In this document: positions 12,709-24,353 of the stretch, piece by piece
Layout of the letters: each line of letters starts with the position of its first letter
Numbering within the stretch: the first letter of the stretch is position 1
From: Amylostereum areolatum
Lineage: Eukaryota > Basidiomycota > Agaricomycetes > Russulales > Stereaceae
Direction of reading: 5' to 3'
Assembly: GCA_012932865.1 (NCBI GenBank)
Contig: SAXG01000052.1
Coordinates: 62,001-126,000, forward strand
Length of the DNA stretch: 64,000 bases
Notes under the pieces: generated by a model
What the model was told of the DNA's origin: nothing
What the model saw: the letters and a program-made list of their open reading frames with translations, nothing else
Database searches by the model: none
Program-made: the position numbers and the translations under genes

Positions 12709-13421
12709 GCTTCAGTTGATGAATGTTCTTGGTAGCTGTCACGCAGAGCTAGACATTTACTTGATAGGACGAGACTCCTGCTCGCTATCCAAGCCTCTGA
12801 AAGGTGCATATCAATACAGTGGGCACATTTTGCTGTAGTTTATGTCCCTGTCGACGAAGTTGCACATGAAGGTAGTTCGAATGCGATTACATTCTGAAAA
12901 CTCGAGGTGGCACTTACAGAGTTGCGTGTTCGCGCACCTAATCGGATGTGTAGCATCACCGACTCTAGCTCCTACCCACTCAGACCTCTCCTGACCCTTC
13001 TAACCTGATATATACACCCTTCCAGATGATCACAGTTCGGAAGAAGTATGGTTCTATGCACCTTAGTCCTAATCTGACATCATGAACAAGCCCGAGCTGA
13101 TTTGGGAACAAGCTCTGTACCTGGCCCAGGATACCAATGCACAGCTTTCCTAAGTTTCTCTGACATTCACTTCTCTACGAGGGTGCATCTTTCACGGAAC
13201 CGGAGCTACGTTCGTTTCCTCTTATTATCGACCGCAAAAACCGAGAAGATCGAGGGTGGAATCGAGACAATACTAACCTTGGACAGGTCCTGACCTTCCC
13301 AGAGAACAAAGGATCTTCGTCTGATTGCGCCCAAACAATAACCGGGCCCTTCTGTTATAAAGTCGGTCCCCCAACCGCGATTCTTTATCCCCCTCACACC
13401 AGCGGAGTCCTGTCCTCAGCC
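12709..13421. other. Unresolved interval with possible small spliced gene fragments
   Basis: Roughly 710 bp between the helicase end and the F-box gene. A few short open segments flanked by plausible splice sites occur (for example FYVPVDEVAHE near 12840), but I could not assemble them into a gene or a family. Nothing firm is called. Confidence 0.3.
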
Positions 13422-14818
13422 ATGTCTTGCAGCATCTGTCGCCTCCCTTTTGTCCCTTGTGAAATGTCTGCTAATCCCCTCCCGGCTCATTTTCCGCCTC
13501 CTGGTACCATGTCCAACAAGGAGTACAGCTATTTCGAAGTCGCTTTCACTTACGGACGGAGAATCATGGGCGCTGTTGCCAGATATCAGTACTGCAGTCA
13601 GTCGCATTCCTCGCCTTATCATAGAGGACTCATTGTCACCTACCTTTCAGGCTCGAACTGTCTTCGGTGCACTTGACAGTGTGATCTGATACAAACTCTC
13701 GTGTGGTCTATTGCGGATGGCTCGGTCTGTGTCGTCAGTATCACCGCACTAGTCTCAGCGGTATCTGACTCGATCTTCAGTTCTTCATGATGCACACCGC
13801 CTGCTCCAATATATTTCGCGCGAAACTCGGCTGCGAGGCCAACGACCTTCCCGCTTGCTCGAAGCTCTCCGAGCTCGAGATCGTTCTCGGTTACCCCATG
13901 ATTGGTGCGGACGCCGGCAGGTTTAAAGACGTGCAGTACGAGTCCGTGGGCGATCGCATCGATCTCAAGCCGTTCTGGCACGTGGGTAACAGTGAAGGCG
14001 AGAATGTGTTTGATTTCAAGGCCCTCAAAGACGCCGGCATGGATTGGCTTCTGGCTCGACCGGACGTGTAAGTATATTATTCCACCATCCTTGCTTGGCG
14101 TCTGACTCGACCTCATTTCAGTTTCCCTCGCTTCTTCAAAGAGATCAAACCAGAGCGACAGCTCGAATATTCCGAGGATACCGCTCCAAAACGTACCGAT
14201 CTCTTCACGACGATGCCCATGGATCTCCTCCGCGTCCTCATCGAACACCTTCCCCCGAAGTCTTATGTCCAACTCATGGCGACATGCCGGTTCCTCCGGC
14301 ATCACGCCTTGACCACAGTTTCAGCCCCACGCGCGGCGTATGGTATGCGATCTTGGGTGGGCCATCGCGTTGAGCAGGGAAGTGAAAGAGCTCGGTCCAA
14401 GCATGCAAAGCCAGCTAGCCCGCGCAAGCGACGAGTCTCCTGATGGTACGTCGTCCGATCCGGTATTATAACTGCTCTGAAATGCCCATGCCTTGCAGGG
14501 GAAGGATCTTTGGCGCAAGGAGACTGGCTCTTGTACCTCTCGCACGTCCACCGGACGAGGAGTATGCGCGCTCGACGCTGGATCTGGTCGCTCGCCGATG
14601 AAGTGAAACGTGTATACGAGGAGAAACGCCCGGGAAGTATCTTCGGAGACGACTACTCGACCGGAGTCCAGGACCCAGCGCAAAGGAAGAAGGAACGGAA
14701 AGGCTTCAGGACCATGATACGGCAGATGTACTCGGTAGGCCAATCCATGCCCGGGGTACCCAACATGATGTCGATGATGAGACAACATCGTGCCAGTGGT
14801 AAGGCCGGGAATGCGTAA
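13422..14818 (+). CDS. F-box domain protein, fungal
   Basis: Likely substrate adaptor of an SCF ubiquitin ligase, inferred from an F-box. The model starts with MSCSICRLPFVPC at 13422, a short Cys-rich opening common in this fungal group. Introns follow near 13590, 13690-13780 and 14068-14121. The middle exon (from about 13787) has MMHTACSNIFRAKLG and a hydrophilic domain ending LLARPDV. The next exon contains the F-box, TTMPMDLLRVLIEHLPPKSYVQLMATCRFL (split here into MPMDLLRVLIEHLPPK and SYVQLMATCRFL). The last exon is basic, ending near QHRASGKAGNA. No substrate-binding repeats recognised. N-terminal exon order is less certain than the F-box part. Confidence 0.65.
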
Positions 14819-15016
14819 AAGCGAAGTCGAGCTGCTTGATCGTGGCGTCTTCTGTAGAATCTGTACTTGTATTGACCGTGTTGCAATTGCAATCGGAAGT
14901 CCTGGATGTGGCTCTGACGTGCCGTCAAACCCAACGGGAGGAGGCTGCACTGAGGCCACCATGCCACAGACTGGTTTTAGATCGACCGAAAGAACGAAGA
15001 CAAGTATAATACACCG

Positions 15017-16590
15017 TCACCAAGTCATGCTCATTCGATTCTTCCGACAGGGTTGATCCGTGACTAGTCCTTTCATCCCAAGTGCCGGCGCCGACATCCC
15101 GCCCAGTTGAAGCAGCTCACGCTCTCTCGTTCCCCACGGCTCTGTTGCGATAAATACCCTCTCATCGTGCAGGTAGCTCGGCGCAACGATGCCCGTTCCT
15201 TCTGGTATTCGCACAGAAACGTGGATATAATGCTGGACCGACACAAAGTAGCGTATTAGCGGCGCGCATCCTGCAGCATACACGCGAAGCACTCACTGCA
15301 ATCTCCATAAGCCCATCAACACCCCAAGACTGTTCCGCCCCAGGCTCCCCTACAGTGACATCGCACCGAAGAGTTGCGTATCCCTCGTGCGAAACATCTG
15401 TTTCAACCACCAAGCCCTGCCCTAGGGTGACCTTTCGACCACCAATGACACGTCGCCCATTGTCGACATATACGCGCATCTGCTTGAAAAGAGTGACGTC
15501 CACTCCCTGCGCGTAGAGATGCGCGAGGGCCGGGGAGGAGGGTGAGCGGACGGTGATCTTAAACGATACATGGTGACCTGATGAGACGTGGTTTGCAGCT
15601 GGAAATGACGCCTGTGTGCAAAATCAGAGCCCCTGCGAGAACGCTTAAACTGGGGTGGTATTTACTAGCACAGAGGTGGCGGAGGGATCTGATGTTGAAG
15701 TGCGGGACCCATCCGCCGGACGTGTCTCCAATAATCGGACGATTCTTAGTTGTGCTCTCCCCGAAGAAGATAAGTGCATGATATTTTGTCGAAAAGGTGC
15801 GTGAGGGGGCCATGACTTGGGGAGGTACTGTAAGGGTATGATTCTCCTACGCCGACAATTCAAAAAGCCGGACACGCGAACAATAAACCAGCTCACGCAC
15901 CCCTCGTGCCTTCGCATCCCCTTGCGATACATATCAATTTTGAGGACGTACTCGATCTCGCAGAGTATGCCCGGCAGCCAGGCGGCGAAGCTTGGGGGAA
16001 GGGGATCTTTCCCGTCAGGGGCAGAAGGGGGAAAGGGTATGCAGAACGAGAACGGAGATTCGGTGGGGTAAAACTCGTCTTCACATGGTCCAGGAGAGAG
16101 AGGGATCGTGTCGGAAACGAGCAGCCGGTCGCAAACATCAGTGATTACTCCCCGAGAGGTTGCAGTGATCCTGCCCTTCCCTAGAAGCTGTACGATGCGC
16201 GGTTAGTGCTCGTTATACGTAACGACAATCAAGGACGTACTGTCGCGGTTACTTTATATGTGTGCGTGCATTTCTTCCCAAGCCTGAGGGTACCCTCCAC
16301 AAGGCCGTGAGCGCCATAGGCCGGAGTGTCCAAGCCCCAGAAACGTGTTCCCATACTGATTTGCATCATAGCGCTCTCATAGACGAACGAGTGAGAGCCC
16401 GACCAAAGTTGTTCGGCATTGATGATACGGAGTGGTTGAGTTAGTAGAGCGAAGGTGAAGAATGATCGTCTGGGAGCACGCGTTCCGAATCGAGGGCATC
16501 TGGAGAGTAGGGGGGCAGGTATGGCGCCGGCGAGTCATCGTCCGCGTGAGTATCATAATAGTGGGGCGGGGGAGGGATGGTGGTGGCCAT
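15017..16590 (-). CDS. Arrestin-like domain protein
   Basis: Probable arrestin-fold protein of the kind that links cargo or ubiquitin ligases in fungi; function inferred. Start at 16590 (MATTIPPPPHYYDTHADDD) leads into a Pro/Asp-rich tail with PPYSP, similar to PY-type motifs. Later exons, read from 16450 to 15020, give SLIGRVKCTHTYKV-like arrestin-N strands (CTHTYKVTATLLGKG), PLLPLTGKIPFP, then KMDVTLFKQMRVYVDNG and RVIGGRKVTLGQG. The final exon ends PCRKNRMSMTW. The region has at least four introns; the exon near 16300 was placed mainly by reading frame. Convergent with the F-box gene. Alternative starts further upstream exist in frame. Confidence 0.6.
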
Positions 16591-17150
16591 TGCGCAAGAA
16601 GGAAAAATTGCGAGCGCGGGGTAAGGGTGTGATATATAGGCCACTGAATCAAGCGCGTCTTGGGGTTTAGGTGCGCCTAGATAATGCAGAATGTGCTAAA
16701 GAGCTGCGCCGAGCACGCCTTGGGAAAATAGCCGATGTATCCGTGATCTGCTCGTATGACTCCCGGTGTACATATGTACGTATCGCGATAAGCAGATACG
16801 TCCAAGAGAGCCTGAGCGTTCCTGGCTGTCCCCCAGATTGGCAAAAGCAGATACTGCGCTGGCTTGCGAGGAGGTCGGGGGAGTCGTCAGAGAGGAAGCT
16901 GTTATGATGTAGGGCATTCAGCGCCGAAAACTAAGTTGGGACCGAGAGCAAGCGCGCGTCTGGAGTCTGAGAGAATTGCGCCTCGATGAGGAGGACACTG
17001 CCAACTGGGATCGAACCTGATCGAACCGGGACCGGCAGACTCATCATGACAAATCGAGTGTGGGGTTCCCCACATTTGTCTCACGATCATCCGGCGGCAC
17101 GTTCTCCACAACGTCGCCGGCCCCCACGCTCGACGCGACGAACGACGACC
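16591..17150. other. Intergenic region, divergent promoters
   Basis: About 560 bp between the arrestin-like gene and the dehydrogenase. Open frames on both strands have no family signature. A TGGGATCGAACC string near 17005 resembles a tRNA T-arm complement, but no cloverleaf follows. Confidence 0.35.
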
Positions 17151-18395
17151 ATGAGATCGACGGTAGCACGCTTCCAACAATGGGACCGCTACCTCTCCCG
17201 CAGCAAGAGCACCAGTTTCATTGGCCTTGGGCGCATGGGCTCTGAGATGGCCTTCAATCTCTTCTCTAAGCAGTTCGCGGAGGCTCCAGACAGCCAGTTC
17301 GTAGTCTGCGATGCTATACCTGAGGCAGCAGCCGCTTTCTGCGACAACTTCAAGCTTCATTTTCCGGGGGCGTTGCTGGGCATGGCCCTTACGCCTCAAG
17401 AGTACGTGGTCAGTCGCATCCCCTTCCTCACGTTTGTCTTAACGTGCAGCTAGGGCTGTCCTCTCCTCACGCACCATCGTCACAATGCTTCCCTCTTCTC
17501 CTCAAGTGCGACAAGTATATGCAGAGGCCAGCGGCATTATTCCGACACTCCGTCTCTTGGCACAATCCGAGGCGGAGGGAACCCTTTGCATTGACTCCAC
17601 GACGCTGGACGTCCAGGTCGGACAGGCCGTGGCCGCGGAAACACTCGATGTTGGGGCTCAGATGGTCGATGCTCCCGTATCTGGAGGTGGGTGCGCCATG
17701 GATTGCTCGTGAACCCAGTCGGTGTTTTACTTACATTCTGGCCCTTCATAAATTTAGGGGTGACCGGCGCAAAGGCCGGCACACTTTCTTTCCTGGTCGG
17801 GGGCAGCCCGCAGGCATTCGGCCTAGCTTCACCAATTCTTGCCCGCATGGGTCAGAAGATTTTCCACTGTGGACCGTCGGGGGCAGGCCTTGGAGCTAAG
17901 ATCTGCAATAATCTAGTGCTCGGTGTGGAGCAGATCGTGGTCGCGGAAGCCATGCTGCTAGGACTGCGTCTGGGTCTCGATCCCGCGGTGTTGGCGGGGG
18001 TGATCAACAACTCTACGGGGGCATGCTGGTCCTCGTCCACGAACAACCCGGTGGCAGGCGCTCTCCCGGACAAAGCGCCTCCGTGTGAAAGAGATTTTGA
18101 GGGGGGCTTCGCGACGGCGTTGATGACCAAGGTGCGTGTTCGTTGGGAGGAGGAGGGGGGCGCGAATCAAGCATGTGTTGACGAAACACGCGGCGAGCAG
18201 GATCTGGGGCTGGCGATAGATGTGTCCACGGAGACCGGTAGTCCGTTGCCTCTGGCGGAGGCGGCGAAACGGCTATACGAAGATGCAGTGAAACGACACC
18301 CGGAGTTGAGCAAAAAGGATTTCTCGTCAGTGTACAGATACCTGGAGACGGCGGGGGCAGAAGGTCGACGGGTTCGGGTAGGGGAGGAGGTGTAA
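17151..18395 (+). CDS. 3-hydroxyisobutyrate dehydrogenase, mitochondrial
   Basis: NAD-dependent oxidation of 3-hydroxyisobutyrate to methylmalonate semialdehyde in valine breakdown, expected in the mitochondrial matrix. Start at 17151 gives a basic leader (MRSTVARFQQWDRYLSRS) and then the Rossmann motif FIGLGRMGSEMAFNL. Four exons: 17151-17401, 17454-17686, 17758 to about 18131, and from about 18201. Spliced sequence gives SSRTIVTMLPSS, the substrate-binding DAPVSGGVTGAKAGTL, and GAGLGAKICNN containing the catalytic Lys. The C-terminus has DLGLAIDVSTETGSPLPLA and ends GRRVRVGEEV. All family blocks are in order and frames are continuous. An upstream in-frame Met would lengthen the leader. Confidence 0.9.
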
Positions 18396-18789
18396 ACGAC
18401 GGGAGGCGGTGGGCGTCGATGTATTCTAGGATTCAAGCTGTTGATGTCAAGTGCATGGGTTGCAATTGAACGAAGATCGACCTCGAACTTTGAAGGAACC
18501 CAAAAGGAACCTGAACGGTTAAGGACGGCGGGTCGGCGGCGATCGGGCCGGGTAACGGGCCCGACAAGTGACAGATATCTGGCAAGATCAAATTCGGGCC
18601 CAAATTACGAGTCGCTAAGCGGCGAATTTAGACGCCGAGCGTGCCCGCCCTCGCCTTGGCCTTTCGCCTCCCTCAATCCTTTCCTCCTCGTCTTCCTCCC
18701 CCTCGCTCTCCCTCCCACTTCCTTTCCCCGCTCTCCCGCCCCGCCCCGCCCTCGTTCCCGCCCCGCTGCCCCGCCTCCCCCCGCCCTCC
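18396..18789. promoter_or_regulatory. Intergenic region with pyrimidine-rich tract before the epimerase gene
   Basis: About 390 bp. The last 150 bp are strongly C/T-rich on the plus strand (CTCCCC and CCCGCC runs), a common feature of core promoters in fungi lacking a TATA box. A GGGCCC-rich stretch lies near 18540-18600. Confidence 0.4.
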
Positions 18790-20597
18790 ATGTCCTCCAA
18801 ACCCTCCGTCATCATCCTCGGTGCGTACTCCCCTCTTCTTTGTTCTCCTCCCCGTCGCTCATCCAGTCCCCCTTCCTCCTCCAGGCGGCGTCAACACCTG
18901 CGCTCGCTCTCTCGCGTCTTATCTTGTTCCTCTCGATGGCGAACCCCTTGTATCCGTCCGTCGCCGTCGTGATCGCGCCCATCATCGCACGTCTGACTCC
19001 CCTCCTAGCACCTTCGCATAGTCGATAAGTACTCTGTCGCTCCCCCAACAACGTGCGTCCCCCTCCCCTCCCCCCTTGCTCCCCCGCGTCTTACCTCCCT
19101 CTCTTTCTCTTAGCTATATTGGATCCGAGTTTCCCAAAGTTCTCGCAAAGGAAAATGTAGAGTACAAGCAAGCTAATCTGACCGTACCCAGTGAGATCCA
19201 CTCTCCACCTCGTTTCCTCCTCGGCCACTCGCTGATTTTCGCAATTTTAGCCACTGTTGCATCTGTATTTGACCCGCCCGAAGGACGGGAGCCCTATTCC
19301 ATTGTTTTCGACCTCACAGGGGACACCTCAATCGACCGGCCAGAACAGGTGCGTCCATACCTTTCTTCCTTTCCCACTTGCCTCACGCCATCTTTTCTCA
19401 GATCCAAATCAATCACACCGCGAACGTCGCACGCATCATCGGTCTCGAAGCCGCAAGAAGAAAGGTTAAGGCGTATGTTCGAATGCAGCAACCCTTGTAC
19501 GAGTGTCCAGACAAGGGACCGCGCGACGAGAAGGAAGACTACAAGCCCTTGACCTCCAGCGGTATCTGGTGGCACGAGGCTTTACGAATGCTCGGTGCCA
19601 TTGAAGGGTGCGCTGCTTGCAGCTTCGCGCGTGCCATCTCAGGAACTGATCTTGCTCTGCACAGGCTAAACCTCGTCATCGTTCGAATAGGTCTCGTCTA
19701 CGGCCCGTACGTCAACGCAGGTCTCAGTAAGTTTCCCTCCCTTTCCATCCCACCTTCGTCACTTACGTCTGCAGTGGCCACTGTGCTCACCGTGGCATCG
19801 GTCTACGGTTACATGAAGCGGCCCATGAAATCTCTGTGCGTTCTCTTCTTCAGTGTATGCGTGGTCTAGCTTGACATGGAATAGCTGGAGTCCAGGGAAG
19901 AACCCGATGAGCACAATCCACGTTGACGATGTCGCCCGAGGCCTTTGGGCGTGTGCATTGTGGATGAGCGAACTTGGTCGCGCTGAAGCAGATAAAGTCG
20001 CTGGAGAGATCATTCACTTCCGTAACGAAAAGAGCAAAGTGAGTGAGGTGGAGGGCATGCCCGCCGCCGAAACTGAGATCGTCGCGCCGTTGTTCAACTT
20101 GGTAAGCGTGGTCTTAACGATCTATCCTTCTTCGCTCACCACCGCGGCCTTAGACGGATGACAACGACACAACATTATTCAAAGCAGGCGACAGCATGTG
20201 CCGGCTTTTTGGGACCAAGTTTGAGTTCCATAATTTTGTGACCAGCACAATGTTCAGGGTAACGACCCCTCCTCCTGCTCCCCGTGCTCTTATCTCAACG
20301 TACGTCTTTTTCGATCAGTTCCGCCTGGAGGATGTCGTGGAGGAGATCAACGAGGCCCATGTCGGCGCCTGGGCAGAAATGATCACCAAGTCGAACCCGC
20401 CGTGTCCTAACACGAGTCTGAGCGCATACATGGACGTGTTTTCGCTTCAAAAGCACACGATTGCGTTCTCTAATAGCAAGATCAAGCGCATCGTCGGCTT
20501 CAACTTAGCACGGCCAACGATGACCCAGGAGACTCTCCTCGACATTGTTGACAAATGGAAGGCAGAAGGCAGCTGGCCGAAACTGGAGGAGGAGTAA
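18790..20597 (+). CDS. NAD-dependent epimerase/extended-SDR family protein
   Basis: Extended short-chain dehydrogenase fold; substrate unknown. Start at 18790 gives MSSKPSVIILGGVNTCARSL after splicing, a nucleotide-binding Gly motif of the GGxN type rather than the classic GxxGxxG. The next blocks are YSIVFDLTGDTSIDRPEQ, VARIIGLEAARR, LVIVRIGLVYGPYV (typical of the family after the active site) and NPMSTIHVDDVARGLWAC. The C-terminal exons run from FRLEDVVEEINEAHVG to WPKLEEE. The catalytic YxxxK is not obvious: the YKPLTSSGIWWHEALR segment sits at its place. It may therefore be a non-canonical or regulatory member. About eight introns. Confidence 0.75.
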
Positions 20598-21255
20598 GCG
20601 GGCGCGCGGGATGCGGATGTGATGCGACATGAGGTCGGGTGCGTTCCCGGGTCTCCCATGTTTTTTTTCGGCGCGTGCAGTCGTGACCCCCTTCTCTCTC
20701 TGTTGTTTGTGACTGTTCGTCCGTGTGCTTTTCTAACCATTTGTTTCGTCTACCGATCCCACTGTCTCTGTCCACGCTGCTTTAGCGTCCTGTTCCCCTC
20801 AACATATCTTTTGCGTGCAAGTTTTACTCTATTTCATACAATACCACCTGTTTAATGATCCTCTACAAATGACATTTATGACGTGCCACACCTTTGGGCA
20901 CGATGTAGCACTGTTGAGCTGACGGTCCCAGTGGGACGTATGGTACTTACAGTTACATTGTAAGAATTTGGGTGGTAACGTGAATCACGAGGGACCCGCA
21001 GTAACGCCTAGCCGTTATTACCACCATCACAAGCCACGAGGAGCTTGTGATCCCAGAGACGTGTAAGTAGTACAGATGACTTAGAAGTTAGAACCACATC
21101 AGGGAGGAACTGGAGCTGTAGCTATTTTTACAGTCACATTCCGACTCATTCGGGTGTAAAGGTCGCTAGGGTTCACGGGTTGTAGAGTCACGGCTAACGG
21201 ATACATCGTGTGAGAGGTGGAAAAAGCAACAGAAGCAAAATAGGTACATAGCGGA
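20598..21255. other. Convergent 3' intergenic region
   Basis: About 660 bp between two convergent genes. It should hold both 3' UTRs. Short inverted repeats around GGTCCCAGTGGGAC (20927-20940) and near 21030-21060 are seen; no gene or transposon recognised. Confidence 0.4.
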
Positions 21256-22528
21256 TCAGAGACCGAACGCGACGGTCTGACAGCCAAACAAGGCGGAAAG
21301 AACGCGTACGTCGCCTTCCTCGCCCGCTCCACCGGCGACGTAAAGAGGGACAAAGTGGTCTTCGCGAGGATGCGAGGCTCGGAAGCCAGGATGGCGCGCG
21401 AGGGCTGTCATCGCCTCCTTACGTTGCTTGGGCTGAAATGGGCATGTGAGTGCATGTTTCTGTGATCGCGTGGCAGTAGACGCACGTCAGAGATGGAGAT
21501 AGCGACCGTGACGGCGTCGTTGAAGGATTTGGCGAGAGGGTTGGCGGTTTCGGGGACGAAGCTGGCGAAGTCGCGAAGGTTGTGCACGGTCAAGCCACCT
21601 GAGAGCACCAAGATGCCCTCTTCACTGGATAGACAAAAAGCGCAGGCACGGTGAGAATGGGAAGACGCGCATGAAGAGCATGACGCACCGTAGTTTGGTA
21701 ACAGCCTTGCCGGTGGCCCAGTTGCCCTCTGGAGTAAGGGAGCCGTCGATGGAAGCTTGAACGATGGGAATGTCGCGATACTCGGTGCCAAACATGATGC
21801 GGAAAGGGAAGAAGACGCCGTGGTCGAGACCAGGTCCGTTAAAACCGCGACCATCTTGACCGCGCTGCTCTACTTTGCTGGTGGTACGCGCTTTGAGGCC
21901 GGCCTTCACGGATGTTGGTCAACGGGGGAGATAAACCGCACAGCAAGGAAAGGCGCACCTCTTTAAATAGATCGACGACGCGTCGAGACAGTGCGGAGTC
22001 CCCGCGAGAGTTGAATTCGAGCTCGTACATCTCAGGATCGAAGCCGAAATAGTCCATGAGCAGGGGGTTCTGGTCGCCATAATCCGTGACTGAGTCGGGG
22101 ATGGTAAGGGAAGGGTCGAAAGGGAAGAGGATGAAGAGACGAGGCTGACCGAGACGCTGACCGGTGGTATCCCAGTGAGCACTGAAGACAACGATGCCCT
22201 TTGGCTTATACTTTTCGAGGAGGGCAGGGCCAAAGTCTTGGAGGAAGGTAGCGAGGGGACCCTTGGGACCGGCGTAGTTGAGGACAGACTTCATGGAGCC
22301 GCCTGCGCCTTTGGCAGACATGGCAAGCATGGGAGAACCATGACCGAAGAAGAATGCTGGGATGCGTTCAGGTGTAGAGGGCAGGGCATCGAGAGCAGCC
22401 TTCCACTCGGAGCGAGACATGGGGAGGGCGGAGGTCATTACGGGAGAATGTGAAGAGGCGGGGACGAGTCTTCTGAGGAGAGCGAAGGCAATGGCGACGA
22501 GCGGGACAGAGAAAAGGGCGGGATGCAT
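21256..22528 (-). CDS. LigB-family extradiol ring-cleavage dioxygenase (4,5-DOPA dioxygenase type)
   Basis: Zinc- or iron-dependent extradiol dioxygenase, related to DODA enzymes that open catechol rings. Start at 22528 gives a hydrophobic N-terminal segment (LFSVPLVAIAFALL), possibly a membrane anchor or signal. A second Met (MTSALPMSRSEWK) could start a soluble form. Metal-site blocks in order: AFFFGHGSPMLAM, GIVVFSAHWDTTG, LDHGVFFPFRIMFG, and HPREDHFVPLYVAGGAG near the C-terminus, which supply the expected His residues. Introns interrupt after TTGQRL and after ALSRRVVDLFKE, and again near 21690-21640 and 21480-21430. The end is FGCQTVAFGL with stop at 21256-21258. Divergent from the MAT1 gene. 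Confidence 0.85.
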
Positions 22529-22788
22529 CGAGGACTGAGGCCGCCATTCTTGCTTTATAAATTGGGTCGAGCGCGAAAGGCGGGGAGAGGTTGGAGATTG
22601 GAAATCGGGTATGCGTCTGAGGGGTGCTAACGTAATAGGCTTCCATATTTGGGCTTTTTTCCCCAACGCCCTCCATGATCGTCAGCCACTTCGTCAGTTT
22701 GCCTCCGTCAGCACCTTCGCCCGCCATCGCGTTCCCCAGTCCCGACTTCCCGCCGCCGCCGCCTGAGTTGCCCCTTGAGTTGCCCACG

Positions 22789-24145
22789 ATGACGTCCAGA
22801 CCCAGCAGCTGGCTGCGCGGCACAACCGTACGAAAGGGAGGAGTCACGCCCGCGACTACCCGCTCTGGCACTCCCCATGTTCAAAGCACGTCCACCACCA
22901 TCTTTGGCGGCGGCGTGAAGGACCCGTCTGGCAGGACGTCAGAGTACACCGTTCGTCTTCGCCTCCCGTCAGTCGGCGCACTCGATACTCACGCGTCATC
23001 TGTCCGCTTAGTCCAGCGACGATCAGTGTCCCGTATGCAAATCCGACCGATATCTCAATCCAAAACTCAGGCTTCTTGTCAGCGCCTGTTACCACAAAAT
23101 GTTGGTGGTCTCTCCTTCCTTTCCTCCTCACCGTGTCCGACCTCGAATAGGTGCGAGTCTTGCATCGACCGTCTTTTCACCCTTGGCCCCGCGCCGTGTC
23201 CGATATGCAACAAGATCCTCCGCAAGCTTGCTTTCATTCCCCAAACTTTCGAGGATCTCACTGTTGAAAAGGAAGTCGCAGTTCGCCGCCGAATGGCCAA
23301 GGAGTGCGTCGCTGCCCTTGCCTCTTCTCATCCCACCGTCCAATCCTATCTCCCAGGTTTAACAAACGTAGAGACGACTTTCCCGATCTCCGTTCTTACA
23401 ACGATTACCTAGAGCAGGTCGAGGATATCAGTGAGGTCCAACCGCCTTCTCCTGTCCACTGACCAACTCTCCCCCAGCGTTCAACCTCATCAACGACATA
23501 GACCTCCCCGAAACCGAGGCCCGCATCGCCGCCTACCGCAAAGAAAACGCCGCTCTCATCGAGCTCAACGTTCAGCGCGAAGAAGCGTACGCGCAGGCCC
23601 TCAAAGAGCAAGAAGAAAGTGAACGCCGCGAGCGCCAGTCGCGCGCGGAAGAGCTCCGCCGTGCCGAAGAAGAAGAACGCGACGCGCGCGATAATGAGCG
23701 GCGCGCCCTCATCGACTCTCTCGAAGACAGCAACGTTGATGCCGCGCGCCTTGTGTACAAATCCCGCAAGGAGGCCTCTAAACGTGCCGCCGCACGCACC
23801 GCCGCTGCTTCTGAGAACGGTCTTCAACAGAGTTCGGCTCTTCTCCTGCGATCGCGCGCCGCCCAAAGTGCAGCTGTGCCGGACGTTCCTCACGTTCCGC
23901 TCCAGGACGACTGGTACGCGTACGAGGACATGTATACGCTCCGGGACAGCTATTACGATCCCGCGAGCGACGCGGTACGGCGCGATCGCGAGGGTGTTAT
24001 GCGTGCAGGCGGTTACCGTGTCGAGGAAGCATGGGATCGTGCGCTCAGGAGTGCAGTGGCAGGCCTCGATATTCCGCCCCCGGTAGGTCTCACCGCTCCT
24101 TCTCATTCGGGTCCTAGCGGGGATGTCATTATGGCTTCTGCATGA
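22789..24145 (+). CDS. TFB3: TFIIH/CAK assembly factor MAT1 (Tfb3), RING-finger protein
   Basis: Subunit that holds the CDK7-cyclin H kinase together and docks it on TFIIH, acting in transcription and nucleotide excision repair in the nucleus. The C3HC4 RING is built over three exons: CPVCKSDRYLNP, CYHKMCESCIDRLF (joined across an intron inside the Met codon) and CPICNKILRKLAF. Next comes FEDLTVEKEVAVRRRMAKE, then a long coiled coil (about EARIAAYRKENAALIELN to ERDARDNERR), all typical of MAT1. The C-terminal part includes DEDSYYDPASD-like sequence. Start at 22789 (MTSRPSSWLRG) resembles other fungal MAT1 proteins; an in-frame Met at 22675 would add a Pro-rich stretch. Intact. Confidence 0.9.
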
Positions 24146-24353
24146 GATGTCGTATACGTCCTGTCACTTGTATCTTTACTGAATATAATGTTTTTCTATC
24201 TCGACAACCAGAATTTGTGCCGTTCATACTCATGGTCCCCATGTAAAATATATACCGTACATTATGCAACGCGTGGAAGTACAGTTAGATGTCTCAAGCT
24301 TCAAGCATTAGCCCCCGTTGCATTCCCTGCCCGTCCCTTCTCGACCTGCCGTA

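Noticed and set aside
17000..17030. Possible tRNA (TGGGATCGAACC string)
   Set aside because: No matching acceptor, D or anticodon stems could be folded around it by eye.
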